Shown: piece by piece, positions 26,931 through 36,611 of the stretch
How positions within the stretch are numbered: position 1 is the first letter of the stretch
Layout of the letters: each line of letters opens with the position of its first letter
From: a bacterium
Lineage (GTDB): Bacteria > Verrucomicrobiota > Verrucomicrobiia > Limisphaerales > UBA11358
Direction: 5' to 3'
Length of the DNA: 64,000 nt
Assembly (NCBI GenBank): GCA_021780905.1
Contig: JAJXXW010000018.1
Coordinates: forward strand, 1-64,000
Translations under genes and position numbers: made by a program
Notes under the pieces: model-generated
Told to the model about the DNA's origin: nothing
Seen by the model: the letters and a program-made list of their open reading frames with translations, nothing else
Databases searched by the model: none

Positions 26931-29900
26931 ATGAACCCTCAAGGCAACATCCATCAAATCCGCTTCGCAGTGGCGGCAGTCCTGTTTTTGACGCTGAAAG
27001 TTCACGCCGCCAGTCCGCTGTGGAACGGCGCCGGTAGTCTGACCAACAACTTGTTCAGCAACACGAACAACTGGGTGCCGGGCAGTGTCCCCGTGGGTAA
27101 CAGCATCAACGGAGCGTCCGTCAACTTCGGCCCGCTCGACAGCGGGGCGACGAACACGGCCAACTGCGATGCCACCGGCAACTCCGGCATCTGGACGTTT
27201 AATGCGGGGACGCCGCCGATGGTAATTACGCTGAATGCGACCAATCAACTGGGCGCGCCCGCCGGGCCGGATGTGTTCGTGAACAACAGCACCAATCTCC
27301 AGACCATCATCGGCGCGTTCCGGTTGTTTGACATCAACGGAGTCAACACCACCCGGCGGTTCAACGCCGCGGCCGGGCCGCTGCTGATTGCGCCCGGGGT
27401 CCTGACCTTGCGGGGCGATAGCAGCCCGATGAACTGGGCCATTGAATTGGGCGGCAGCGCCGCCGGCAGCCAACTCAACTGCGGTTTTGCCAACGGCGGC
27501 AATCTCGGCGGCAAGACGGTTAATCTGCTCAAAACCGGTGCTGGCACTTGGGAAATCCTATCGCCCTTGCCCGACCTGACGACCAACGCCACGGCGGTGA
27601 CCGTCAGCGCCGGCACGCTGGCCTTCGATGGGGCCAATACCTACACCGGGCCGACCATCGTCTCGAACGGGGCGACCCTGAACACCGTCACGCTCGCCAC
27701 CGGCGGCGGCGCGTATGCGGTCAGCAACGCGGCGACGCTGGGCGTGACGGTTTCCACGGCGGGCACGTCGTTGACCAACGCCAGTCTGACGCTGGGCACC
27801 TCGGGCGCGGACACCACGGCGCTGAACCTGAACCTCGGTGGCGTTGCCAGTCTCGCGCAACCCTTCATCACCGTGACCGGCACGTTGACGGTTAATGGCA
27901 CCGGCACGATCAACCTCAGCGGCGGCGGTCTGCCGGCGGGGCAATTTCCATTGATTCGTTACGGCAGCCAGACCGGCGCGGCGGGTCTGACGTTGGGCAG
28001 CGTTCCCAGCGGCATGAATGCGACGTTGTCGAACAACGTCGCGAACAGCACGGTGGATCTCGTGGTTGCCACCGTGTCGGCGACTTGGAATGGCAACGTC
28101 AGTGCCACATGGGACATCAACACGACGGCGAACTGGCAGATCGGCGGATTGGCCGGGCAGGTTTATCAGGAGGGCGAGCCGGTGATTTTTGATGACACGG
28201 CGGCGGGCAATTTTGCGGTTACCTTGACCGGCTCGCTGCATCCGCAAAGCGTGACGGTGAGCAACAATGTGAATGCTTATAGCTTCAGCGGTCCGGGCGG
28301 CATCGGCTGGACCGGCGGACTGCTCAAGGCGGGCACCAACGGGCTGACGTTGAGCGAGGCGAATTATTTTGGCGGGCCGGTGGTGGTGAGCGCCGGGGCG
28401 CTGGTGTTGAACAATCTGAATTCCGTCACCGGCCCGGGCGGGTTGAACATCGCCGATGGGGCGGTGGTGCAGCCGAAACTGGCCGGCACTTATGCCAGCG
28501 TGGTGACGACCATCAACGGTTCGAGCACGGCCAACTATTCGTCGGGCGGCTCGCTGGATTTTCATGTGACCGGCACCGAGAGGTGGCCGGGCCAAATTAA
28601 CCTGAACGATCCCGGCGCGACGATTGGTTGTTATGGCAGCTCGTGCAATGTGACGCTCGCCGGCCCGTTGACGGGCAGTGGCAGTTTGACGATAAGACCC
28701 GAAGGCGGCAGCGCCACGAGCCACACCGCGACCTTCACGCTCTCGAATCCGGGTAACAATTACGCCGGGAGCACAACCATCAAGGTCGGCATCTCTGAGT
28801 TGAAATCGACACTGAAACTGGGGGTGGATAACGGGTTGCCGGTGACGACCGCCCTCTTCTTGGATCACGCCGGCAGTTCGGGCACGGTCTATTTTGATCT
28901 GGCGGGCCACAGCCAGACCCTGGCCGGGCTGACCTCGGATTTTGGTTCCAACGCGGTGATCAACAGCAGCGGGACGGGCACGCTGACGGTCAGTAACACC
29001 ACCGATGCGGTTTTCAGCGGTCTGATTGGCGTGAGCGGCCAGGCGAACCTCAACCTGGTCAAACTAGGCGGGGCCGCCCTGACGCTCTCCGGCAACAACG
29101 CTTATGCCGGCGACACGACCATTGGCGGCGGCACGCTGACGTTGAATGGCACCAATGTCTATACGGGCAAAACCACCATCAGTGCCGGCACGCTGGTGTT
29201 GAACGGGCTGATCCCGGCGACGAGCGGCTGGCAGATGAACAGCAACGCGACGCTGCAACTGGCTTTGGGTCTGGCAGGCACCCCGACCAACATCGTGGTG
29301 AACGGCAACGTCACGCTGGTCGGGCAAATCGGCGTGAATGACTTTGGCATCGCCAGCAACACCCGTTATCCGGTGCTGTATTACAGCGGCAACCTGACCA
29401 ACAACGGCCTCACGGTCGCATCAGAAGGGCCCTGCGTATTCGCGATTGATACCAACACTCCGCACATGATCTATCTGGACGTCACGGAGAAGTATCCACT
29501 GGCGGAATTCAGCACCCCAGGTTCCGCCGTCAGCGCATTGACCACGAATCTGAGCGGCGTGCTGCACGGCACGCCGGCAGGACCGATCTGGTATGAGGTG
29601 CGCGATCAGACGAACAAGCTGTGGGACTTTGGGGCCACGATGGCGGTGTCGCCGTGGAACATCACCGTGCGCAACCTGCGCGCGGGCACGAACACGGTGA
29701 CCATTTTTGCGCAGGATCACGGCGGGAACATCCAGAGCAACCGCCTCCAGCTCACCTTGACTCTGGGCGCGTATCCCGGCGTGCGGCCCCGGCCGATCCC
29801 CACGGAAATCTGGTGGGGCGGCTTTGTGGACAACACGCAACTGACGAACTATTCGCAATGGCCGTTTGTGCAGAAATACGAAGACGGTTTTTTCCTGCGG

Positions 29901-32282
29901 GGCGCGAACTGGCTGCTGCCCGCCACGGCGGCATTGCAGCAATCGTTGGCGACCAACCTGTCGGCGTTCAACACCAGATACATAATGGTTGTGGCTGGGA
30001 AATGTTACTCTCCAAGTCCGACCTGGTATCAGACGGAAACGAATAATACTGGCATCATCGTGGCTGGGGTCGAGTCGAGTGGAATCATTATTTCAGAGTT
30101 AACACATGATTATCACATGGAAGACCTGCAGCAGGTCTGCCAGGTCAATCCCACGTGGCCGACCAACGACGATATTGCCTGGTGGACGGGGGATTTGTCC
30201 ATCGCTTCGACCAATTATCCCTATACCAGCGGCATTTGGCGGGATGTCTTCAACGGCTATTACCAGATGTTTCCGCACTTGAAAGTCGGCCACATCAGTC
30301 AGCCGGAGTGGTGGCCGTGGGGCACTTATCCGGCCGGGGTGGCGAACAATAGTCTGGCTTTCACCATCACCAACAGTGCGGGACAAAACATCAATTTCTC
30401 GCTCAACGCGTCGAATATTTTCAGTTCTTTCATAAACATGGCCGTGGCGATTGGGCAACCCTATTTCGCCATGCAAAGCGACGCGCCTTGGGATTATTTT
30501 GGGGGTGGCCGGGTGGGCACGCCGGCCTCCGAGGCGACCATGCGCCAGATGATCCGCACCTATGAGCAAAACTTCCAGTCGCGGGGTTGTCGTCATGTGC
30601 TGACCTGCAATGTCAGCGACGCCAGCACCAACAATCAAGGGAGCGTGGCCGCCGCCGACGCCTATTATGAATCGAGCAGTTTGAGCAGCATGAGGCTGCA
30701 CCAGCAGGAGGGCGGACGGGCGAATCGCTACCAGTTTCAAAGCTGGTATCCGGGCGTGCCCTATGTCGTGGTGCCGGAGACGCAGCCGGGCAGTTACACG
30801 CATCTGGCAATGTCGGCGATCAAGTATCTCAAGGGCATCGAGAATACGAATGGCGACCTGGAGCCATTGAATCTGACGCCGACGGCGACGAATGGCACGG
30901 TGGTGCAATTGCAATTGCAAAACAATGGCGACGTCCAATGTCTGCCCGCCCTGGCGGGCCAACCCGGAACCGTGCCCGGCGTGACCACGCGTTACTTCAC
31001 CACCAACGGTCAGGAACTCACCGCCACCGTGCTGACGGCGGAAGGATTGTGCTTCACCAACATGCTGCAACCGGCCGCCAAAACGAATCTCATCGCCGTC
31101 ACGCTCGCCGGCGGTCTCACGGTGGCGGCCAACGGCAATAACAGTATTGAAGCATTCTGGAATCCGCAGGACCCGTTGGGCATCGTGCGCGACCGGGAAA
31201 TTTTTTCGCCGGTGGTCAGTCCGCTGGGATTGTGGCAGGACACCGACATCGGCAGCGTCGGCGTAACGGGCGGGTCGGCTTTGAGCGGCACAAACTTCAC
31301 CCTGCTAGGTTCCGGTGCGGACATCGGCGGCACGAACGACGCATTTCATTTTGTGTATCAGGCCAACAGCGGCGACGGCAGTTTCACCGCCCGCGTTTCG
31401 AGCCAGTTGGCCGCTGATACTTGGTCCAAGGCGGGCTTGATGATTCGGGAAAATACCACAGCCGGCGCCCGCAATGTCTTCCTCGGTCTTACTCCTGGTA
31501 ACGGCGTCAGTTTTCAAAACCGGGCCGCCACGAACAGCGCGGCCTTCAGCATGGCGGTCGCGGGATTCGTTGCGCCGTGCTGGGTGCAGTTGGTTCGCAG
31601 CGGAACGACGTTTACCGCTAGTTATTCAACCAACGGCGTGAATTGGGTAACGATGGGCAGCTCGAATGTGACGGGCTTTGCCAGCACGGCGTTGTGGGGC
31701 TTGGCGGTGACGGCGCACACCAATGCGCTGGCCAGTGCCGCCACTTTTGACAATGTGATCCCGCCAAACGCCGGTCCGGTCTTGAACTCAATTGCCGACC
31801 AGTCCCTAATCGCCGGACAGACGCTGACGCTGACCAATACGGCCACCGACCCGAATGCCCCGCCGCAAACCCTGACCTTTGGCCTGCTTGCCGGGCCGGC
31901 GGGCATGACGCTGAACGCAACCAATGGCATTCTTACCTGGCGGCCCGGCCTGCTTCAAGCGCCCTCGACCAACCTCGTGACCGTGCAGGTGGCCGACAAC
32001 GGCACACCAGCGATGGATGCGACGCAGAGTTTTCAGGTGACGGTCACCGTGCCGGCCATTCCGACTTTTGGCGCGCCCCAGTTGACGGGCGGAGGTTTTA
32101 CAATGCTGGTGAATGGTTCGACCGGGCCGGACTATTATTTGCAGTCGGCGACGAATTTAAGCCCGCCCGTCGCCTGGTTGTCGTTGCAGACCAATTTTCT
32201 GGCGACCCCGCCGTTTCGGTTCACCGATCCGTCCGCGACGAATTTCAACCAGAGATTTTATCGCGTTGGGCTGGGACCCTGA
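26931..32282 (+). CDS. Giant exported protein with beta-strand repeats and an unassigned enzyme-like domain (paralogue B)
   Basis: A protein of 1,783 residues with a signal peptide (I-R-F-A-V-A-A-V-L-F-L-T-L ending K-V-H-A-A). Layout is as in paralogue [12 protein letters not shown] start, beta-strand modules, then the enzyme-like domain at about 950-1400 with H-D-Y-H-M-E-D-L-Q, N-D-D-I-A-W-W-T-G-D, S-Q-P-E-W-W-P-W-G and M-Q-S-D-A-P-W-D-Y-F-G-G all preserved. It has one extra module of about 190 residues (G-S-G-A-D-I-G-G-T-N-D, W-S-K-A-G-L-M-I-R-E-N), a concanavalin A-like fold of the DUF1349 kind, before the He_PIG-like module and the shared tail ending R-F-Y-R-V-G-L-G-P. The 4-base gap from paralogue A suggests coupled expression. 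Confidence 0.78.
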   Translation: MNPQGNIHQIRFAVAAVLFLTLKVHAASPLWNGAGSLTNNLFSNTNNWVPGSVPVGNSINGASVNFGPLDSGATNTANCDATGNSGIWTFNAGTPPMVITLNATNQLGAPAGPDVFVNNSTNLQTIIGAFRLFDINGVNTTRRFNAAAGPLLIAPGVLTLRGDSSPMNWAIELGGSAAGSQLNCGFANGGNLGGKTVNLLKTGAGTWEILSPLPDLTTNATAVTVSAGTLAFDGANTYTGPTIVSNGATLNTVTLATGGGAYAVSNAATLGVTVSTAGTSLTNASLTLGTSGADTTALNLNLGGVASLAQPFITVTGTLTVNGTGTINLSGGGLPAGQFPLIRYGSQTGAAGLTLGSVPSGMNATLSNNVANSTVDLVVATVSATWNGNVSATWDINTTANWQIGGLAGQVYQEGEPVIFDDTAAGNFAVTLTGSLHPQSVTVSNNVNAYSFSGPGGIGWTGGLLKAGTNGLTLSEANYFGGPVVVSAGALVLNNLNSVTGPGGLNIADGAVVQPKLAGTYASVVTTINGSSTANYSSGGSLDFHVTGTERWPGQINLNDPGATIGCYGSSCNVTLAGPLTGSGSLTIRPEGGSATSHTATFTLSNPGNNYAGSTTIKVGISELKSTLKLGVDNGLPVTTALFLDHAGSSGTVYFDLAGHSQTLAGLTSDFGSNAVINSSGTGTLTVSNTTDAVFSGLIGVSGQANLNLVKLGGAALTLSGNNAYAGDTTIGGGTLTLNGTNVYTGKTTISAGTLVLNGLIPATSGWQMNSNATLQLALGLAGTPTNIVVNGNVTLVGQIGVNDFGIASNTRYPVLYYSGNLTNNGLTVASEGPCVFAIDTNTPHMIYLDVTEKYPLAEFSTPGSAVSALTTNLSGVLHGTPAGPIWYEVRDQTNKLWDFGATMAVSPWNITVRNLRAGTNTVTIFAQDHGGNIQSNRLQLTLTLGAYPGVRPRPIPTEIWWGGFVDNTQLTNYSQWPFVQKYEDGFFLRGANWLLPATAALQQSLATNLSAFNTRYIMVVAGKCYSPSPTWYQTETNNTGIIVAGVESSGIIISELTHDYHMEDLQQVCQVNPTWPTNDDIAWWTGDLSIASTNYPYTSGIWRDVFNGYYQMFPHLKVGHISQPEWWPWGTYPAGVANNSLAFTITNSAGQNINFSLNASNIFSSFINMAVAIGQPYFAMQSDAPWDYFGGGRVGTPASEATMRQMIRTYEQNFQSRGCRHVLTCNVSDASTNNQGSVAAADAYYESSSLSSMRLHQQEGGRANRYQFQSWYPGVPYVVVPETQPGSYTHLAMSAIKYLKGIENTNGDLEPLNLTPTATNGTVVQLQLQNNGDVQCLPALAGQPGTVPGVTTRYFTTNGQELTATVLTAEGLCFTNMLQPAAKTNLIAVTLAGGLTVAANGNNSIEAFWNPQDPLGIVRDREIFSPVVSPLGLWQDTDIGSVGVTGGSALSGTNFTLLGSGADIGGTNDAFHFVYQANSGDGSFTARVSSQLAADTWSKAGLMIRENTTAGARNVFLGLTPGNGVSFQNRAATNSAAFSMAVAGFVAPCWVQLVRSGTTFTASYSTNGVNWVTMGSSNVTGFASTALWGLAVTAHTNALASAATFDNVIPPNAGPVLNSIADQSLIAGQTLTLTNTATDPNAPPQTLTFGLLAGPAGMTLNATNGILTWRPGLLQAPSTNLVTVQVADNGTPAMDATQSFQVTVTVPAIPTFGAPQLTGGGFTMLVNGSTGPDYYLQSATNLSPPVAWLSLQTNFLATPPFRFTDPSATNFNQRFYRVGLGP
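27010..28970 (+). repeat. Direct repeat, copy B (matches 22290-24290)
   Basis: Partner of the repeat in paralogue A. The near-identical tracts are 27361-27600 and about 28390-28980. The flanking repeat-module DNA has diverged. Confidence 0.85.
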
Positions 32283-32365
32283 ACTGCAACCCGGCGGCAT
32301 GATCGGACGGGATGATTTTCGATGATGGGAGCGGGCGCGGAAGTTTTAACGGCAAGGGGAGCAGG

Positions 32366-33058
32366 TCAAAACAGCCGTTCGTTGAGCGCCTTGGCGACGG
32401 CCCCGGTGCGGGTGTGGACATGCAGTTTGGTATAGATGTTCCGCAAATGGGTGTCCACCGTGTGATAGCTTAGGTCCAGTTGGTCCGCGATTTCCTTCTT
32501 GATGAGTCCCCTGGCCATTAACTCGAGAATCTTTTGCTCCCGTCCGGTCAGCCCGTAGTCAAACCTGGGCGGCTCCAGCTTGGAAAACATTTTCAACACC
32601 TTTTGCGCCACCTGGGGCGTGAACGGCGCCCCGCCGCGGACCGCCTCTTGGATGCCTTCCACAATGCGTTCGACGGGCGAGGTTTTGAGCAGGTAACCGG
32701 AAGCCCCCGCGCACAACGCCCGGAAAATCTTGTCGTGGTCGTCGAACGCCGTGAGCATGACGACCCGCGTGGAGGGCGCGACCGATTTGATCGCGCTGAC
32801 GGCGGTGATGCCGTTCTGGCCGGGCAGTTCAACGTCCAGAAGAATGACCTCCGGCACCGCGCCGCCCACGAGCGCGTCCAGCGCATCTTCGGCATTGGCA
32901 AACCGCTGCGAACACTCCAGGTTCTCGCTGGCGTTCAGCACCCGGGCCACGGTATTGCGAAACGTGTGGTTGTCCTCAATGAGCCAGATGCTGATGGCGG
33001 ATTGGGCTGAAACGCTGGCGGGCGGCGTGGTCGGCTCGGTATTCGTGGCGGTCCGCAT
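32366..33058 (-). CDS. NarL/FixJ-family response regulator
   Basis: A protein of 230 residues. The ATG at 33058 is chosen because it leaves a short linker before the receiver domain; the frame is open further upstream but that part is not protein-like. Receiver domain: I-W-L-I-E-D-N near residue 25, phosphorylated Asp in I-L-L-D-V-E-L-P-G near residue 72, and the conserved Lys in G-Y-L-L-K-T. C-terminal LuxR-type helix-turn-helix: L-T-G-R-E-Q-K-I-L-E-L-M-A-R-G, K-E-I-A-D-Q-L, Y-H-T-V-D-T-H-L-R-N-I-Y. It lies downstream of the sensor kinase on the same strand and is its obvious partner. A copy of the 16-bp near-palindrome lies about 110 bases upstream, so it may regulate itself. Confidence 0.92.
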   Translation of the reverse strand: MRTATNTEPTTPPASVSAQSAISIWLIEDNHTFRNTVARVLNASENLECSQRFANAEDALDALVGGAVPEVILLDVELPGQNGITAVSAIKSVAPSTRVVMLTAFDDHDKIFRALCAGASGYLLKTSPVERIVEGIQEAVRGGAPFTPQVAQKVLKMFSKLEPPRFDYGLTGREQKILELMARGLIKKEIADQLDLSYHTVDTHLRNIYTKLHVHTRTGAVAKALNERLF

Positions 33059-33168
33059 ATGACAAATGAATTTGGTTCCGTGCCGGCCCGCCCGCAACCG
33101 GCGGGTGCGGCCAAACACCGAGTGTTTGTTGAGGGGCAGAATACCAGCATAAACCCGCAGCTGGCGAG

Positions 33169-33185
33169 TCCCGCATTCGCGGGAC
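33169..33185 (-). promoter_or_regulatory. Copy 4 of the near-palindromic motif, upstream of the response regulator
   Basis: tcccgcattcgcgggac. With the preceding g this is a perfect 7-bp inverted repeat gtcccgc-attc-gcgggac in the 194-base gap between kinase and regulator genes. It is the most symmetrical copy. Confidence 0.5.
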
Positions 33186-33252
33186 GTGGCCCCGGTGAAA
33201 GGCTCACGAGCTCTGGACATTCACGCCCGGTCCGCTCCGGGGCCGGCCGGGA

Positions 33253-36200
33253 TCACGGAGTGTTCGCGGTGAGTTTGATCCGGGTGCCGTGCGCCGCGTC
33301 GCTGCTGATTTCTAGGTGCGCTTTCATCTCGGCGGCTCGGCGGCGCATGTTTTTCAGTCCGTTGCCCGACTGGTGATCGGAGGGGAAAAACCCGCGGCCA
33401 TTGTCCTGCACGATGAACTCGAAAATCCCGTTGCTGCGGGACACGCCGATCTCAACCTCGGTGGCGCCGGCGTGTTTGATGATGTTGTGCAGCGCCTCTT
33501 TGAAAATGGGCATGACGTTGCGGCGGAAATCCAGCGGCAGGCCGGTGGAGGAAAAATTGCCGGTTTGTTTGAAAGTATAAGGAATATCCGCGAGCATGGC
33601 TTTCGCCGTTTCCGTCATGCGGGCCACAAGATCGCTGAGACGTTCGTGCTGGGGGTCAACGAACCAGACAATGTCGCGCAACGTGTCCACGGTCTGGCTG
33701 ACAATGCCTCGGATCTGGCGGGCGTCCTCGCTGGAGGGATGTTTTTCCATGATTTGGGCCAGCAGCGAGATGCTGCCCAGATTGGAGCCAATATCGTCGT
33801 GCAGATCACGCGCGAGGCGCAAGCGCAGGCGTTCCAACCCACGCAGACGGGCGATGCGGATGGAATAGAGGACGAACAAAAGGAGGCCGGTGCCAAAAGC
33901 CAGCAGGGTGGAGAACCACCAGGTTTGCCAGAAATAAGAGGCCAAATGGAATTTCAGACTGGCGCCTTGCTCGTTCCAGATGCCGTCATTATTGCAGGCT
34001 TGGACAAAAAATTCATAGTTGCCGGGCGGCAGATAGCTGTAGCTCACGCTGCGGTCGGTGCCGCCGTCCACCCATTCCCGGTCGGCGCCGCGCAACCGCC
34101 ATTTGAACTGCACCTTGTCCGGGGACACAAAACTCAACGCGGTGAATTTGAATTCGAAATAATGCCGGCCAGCCGAGATGAGCAACGGGGTGGCAGCGAG
34201 CCGGCGGGGCGGGCGGGCAGGCTCCGAAATTTCCCGTCGCGGCTGCGGGCCGGGATCCGATTCGTAAACCAGCTGTTTGTCCACCCAGAATTCCTCGATC
34301 CGCACCGGCGGCGGGAGGGGATTGAACGGCGGTTTTTTCGGATTGATCCAGGTGGCGCCCTTGATGGTGGTGAACCAGAGCCGGCCATCGGCCCCTGCCC
34401 AGCAATCAGGCTGGTAACCGCCGGAACATTCGATGCTGGGCAGGCCGTCGAATTTGCCGTAGGTGATGCACGGCACCGTTGTGGCTTCGCCCTGGGCAAA
34501 TTTTTCGAGATCCGCCCGCTCCACGCACGCAATGCCCCCGCGGGTGCCGAGCCAGAAACGCGCCCGCGTATCTTCGAGAATCTGGCTGACATTGTCATTG
34601 GGCAACCCGTCCTGCGTGGTGTAGCGCGTGAACTTGCCATCCTGGAACCGCAGCAGGCCGCCGCTCAGCGTGCCGATCCACAAGACCCCTTGGTGATCGG
34701 GATAGATGGCCCAGAAACGTTCCGGCCCCACCAGACTACCGCTGGCCAGCGCCCCGGCCTTTCCGGGGGCGGCCACCACCCGGTTGGAACTGATCACAAA
34801 GCCATCGGTGGGACGGTAGGAGGTGAATTTCCCATCCTTGTAGGAACGGAGTTCCCCGGCGGCGGTGCCCAGCCAAAGTGTTCCCGCCTCATCCTCCGCG
34901 AGCGCGAGGACATGGGCGCTGGCGAAACCATCCCGGGCGGTGAAGGTTTTCAGTTGTCCCTTTTCCCAGCAGTAGAGACCGAACTCATTGCCGATCCACA
35001 TCCGGCCGGAGCGATCCTGATAAAAAGCCCGGACCACGGTGCCCACCGACTCGGAGGGAAACGGCCGGCGCAGCGTGTTGGTTTCAAAAATCCAGACGCC
35101 ATTTTGCACCGTGCCCACCCAGAGGCGATTCTGCTGGTCCGCGTAAACCGTCGTGTCCACGCCCGAAATCTCATCCGGCGGCGGCGACCATTTGTCAAAA
35201 CGACCGTCAGCCCAGCGCAAAAAGTTGTCACCGGAGGTGCCAAACCATTGTTGGCCGCTGGCATCTTCACACACCGAAACGGCACTCCGGGCGACCGCCG
35301 GATCGTCCGGCCAGACGACATGAAAGGTGCGCCTGCGGACACAGGCGAGACCGCTGCCGTTCAAGCCCAACCAGACATTGCCTTCCCGATCTTGAAACCA
35401 GCATTCGATCAGGTTGGAGGGCAGCCCTTGCCGGGTGCCAATTTCAGCGATCGTGCCATCGGCATCAATGTGCCACAGGCCGGAACCATATTTAAACAGC
35501 CAGACCCCGCCGTGAATATCCGGATGCATTTCCACCGGGCGCTGCGTGCCGAAGAGGTTAAGCCCGGAGATATCCACGCTGGTTTGCCGTTGCGGATCAC
35601 GCCATTTGATCATCTTATTGCCAGCCCAGACCCACAGGCCGCCATCCGGCGCGGCGGCAATTTGCCTGACGTTTTGCCAGGTTTGGCTGTTGGTCAACGG
35701 CTCGTCCACAAAGTTGGTGCCCTCCCAGCGGGCCAGTTCCTTGGGCGTGCCCACCCAAATCTGACCCGCAATGTCCTTGGCGAGCGCGAGGATTCGTTGA
35801 TCCTGCAAGCCGGGAACAGAGTTGAGCACTTCCACCGCCTGACCGCGGATTCGACCCAGGCGCAAATTTTTCTGGCGATACCAGATCACCCCGTCGCGAT
35901 CCGCGACCGGAACTGAGCCCAGGTGGGCCTCCGGCGGCTTCAACGTTGTCCAATGATTGGTGCCATTCTCGACCTGACCGTAAAAAAGCCACCCGAAAAT
36001 GGAAGATAGAATCACCTCGTTGGTCCGTCTGGCGACCACTTCCCCCATCAAGCTACAGGGGGTTTTCGGATCCTGGCGCTCGAAGTGGAAGCGGCCGTTG
36101 CTCCGCGTAATGAAAGCACCTTCCACCACCCCGATCCAAAGCGTGCCCTGGGCATCCACTTGCAACCTTTGAATCTCAATAGAGGAGAGATTCGGGCTGT

Positions 36201-36516
36201 TGGCCGGATCAAAGGTGACAAACCGGACCCCGTCGAAACGGGCCAGGCCGCCGAGCAGCGTGCCGATCCACAAGTAACCATCCGGCGTCTGGGCAATGCT
36301 TTTGACCGTGCTGTGTGGCAGTCCTCGATCGGTGTCCCAGACATCCACGAGGTAATCATCGTCGGGGTTATTGCTGACCAAGTTCGTGCTGGGCGCGCCC
36401 AATGCCGGATTGACCCACATCAATCCCGCCAGGACGAGACTAATCTGCCACCATGTAAAGAGAACTTTCAAAGGCGATGCTGATTGATCTTTGGGCTGCG
36501 GACAAAACCCTATCAT
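33253..36516 (-). CDS. Sensor histidine kinase with two-component-regulator propeller sensor
   Basis: A protein of 1,087 residues from the ATG at 36516, which gives a signal anchor (V-L-F-T-W-W-Q-I-S-L-V-L-A-G-L-M-W-V); an ATG at 36564 is also possible. Repeated W-I-G-T, W-F-G-T and W-L-G-T blades (T-P-D-G-Y-L-W-I-G-T, D-R-S-G-R-M-W-I-G) form the periplasmic propeller over about 700 residues. A Y_Y_Y domain (P-P-G-N-Y-E-F-F-V-Q-A-C-N-N-D-G) and one membrane helix follow. The cytoplasmic part is HisKA_3 (D-L-H-D-D-I-G-S-N-L, His near residue 900) and an ATPase (N-I-I-K-H-A, D-N-G-R-G-F). The layout is that of Bacteroides-type glycan sensors, with the regulator as a separate protein. It is divergent from the rhamnosidase gene. 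Confidence 0.93.
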   Translation of the reverse strand: MIGFCPQPKDQSASPLKVLFTWWQISLVLAGLMWVNPALGAPSTNLVSNNPDDDYLVDVWDTDRGLPHSTVKSIAQTPDGYLWIGTLLGGLARFDGVRFVTFDPANSPNLSSIEIQRLQVDAQGTLWIGVVEGAFITRSNGRFHFERQDPKTPCSLMGEVVARRTNEVILSSIFGWLFYGQVENGTNHWTTLKPPEAHLGSVPVADRDGVIWYRQKNLRLGRIRGQAVEVLNSVPGLQDQRILALAKDIAGQIWVGTPKELARWEGTNFVDEPLTNSQTWQNVRQIAAAPDGGLWVWAGNKMIKWRDPQRQTSVDISGLNLFGTQRPVEMHPDIHGGVWLFKYGSGLWHIDADGTIAEIGTRQGLPSNLIECWFQDREGNVWLGLNGSGLACVRRRTFHVVWPDDPAVARSAVSVCEDASGQQWFGTSGDNFLRWADGRFDKWSPPPDEISGVDTTVYADQQNRLWVGTVQNGVWIFETNTLRRPFPSESVGTVVRAFYQDRSGRMWIGNEFGLYCWEKGQLKTFTARDGFASAHVLALAEDEAGTLWLGTAAGELRSYKDGKFTSYRPTDGFVISSNRVVAAPGKAGALASGSLVGPERFWAIYPDHQGVLWIGTLSGGLLRFQDGKFTRYTTQDGLPNDNVSQILEDTRARFWLGTRGGIACVERADLEKFAQGEATTVPCITYGKFDGLPSIECSGGYQPDCWAGADGRLWFTTIKGATWINPKKPPFNPLPPPVRIEEFWVDKQLVYESDPGPQPRREISEPARPPRRLAATPLLISAGRHYFEFKFTALSFVSPDKVQFKWRLRGADREWVDGGTDRSVSYSYLPPGNYEFFVQACNNDGIWNEQGASLKFHLASYFWQTWWFSTLLAFGTGLLLFVLYSIRIARLRGLERLRLRLARDLHDDIGSNLGSISLLAQIMEKHPSSEDARQIRGIVSQTVDTLRDIVWFVDPQHERLSDLVARMTETAKAMLADIPYTFKQTGNFSSTGLPLDFRRNVMPIFKEALHNIIKHAGATEVEIGVSRSNGIFEFIVQDNGRGFFPSDHQSGNGLKNMRRRAAEMKAHLEISSDAAHGTRIKLTANTP

Positions 36517-36611
36517 GCCCTGCTCCAAAATGACAACCCATGCCTCCCGGCGGGCAAGGCTCAAATAGGATGACCGGCGTTAACTTACGCAAAATTGCCA
36601 GTCCCGGCCAG

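Noticed and set aside
33316-35916. Long open frame opposite the sensor kinase (866 codons)
   Set aside because: The kinase strand has clear propeller, Y_Y_Y and kinase motifs; the opposite frame has none.
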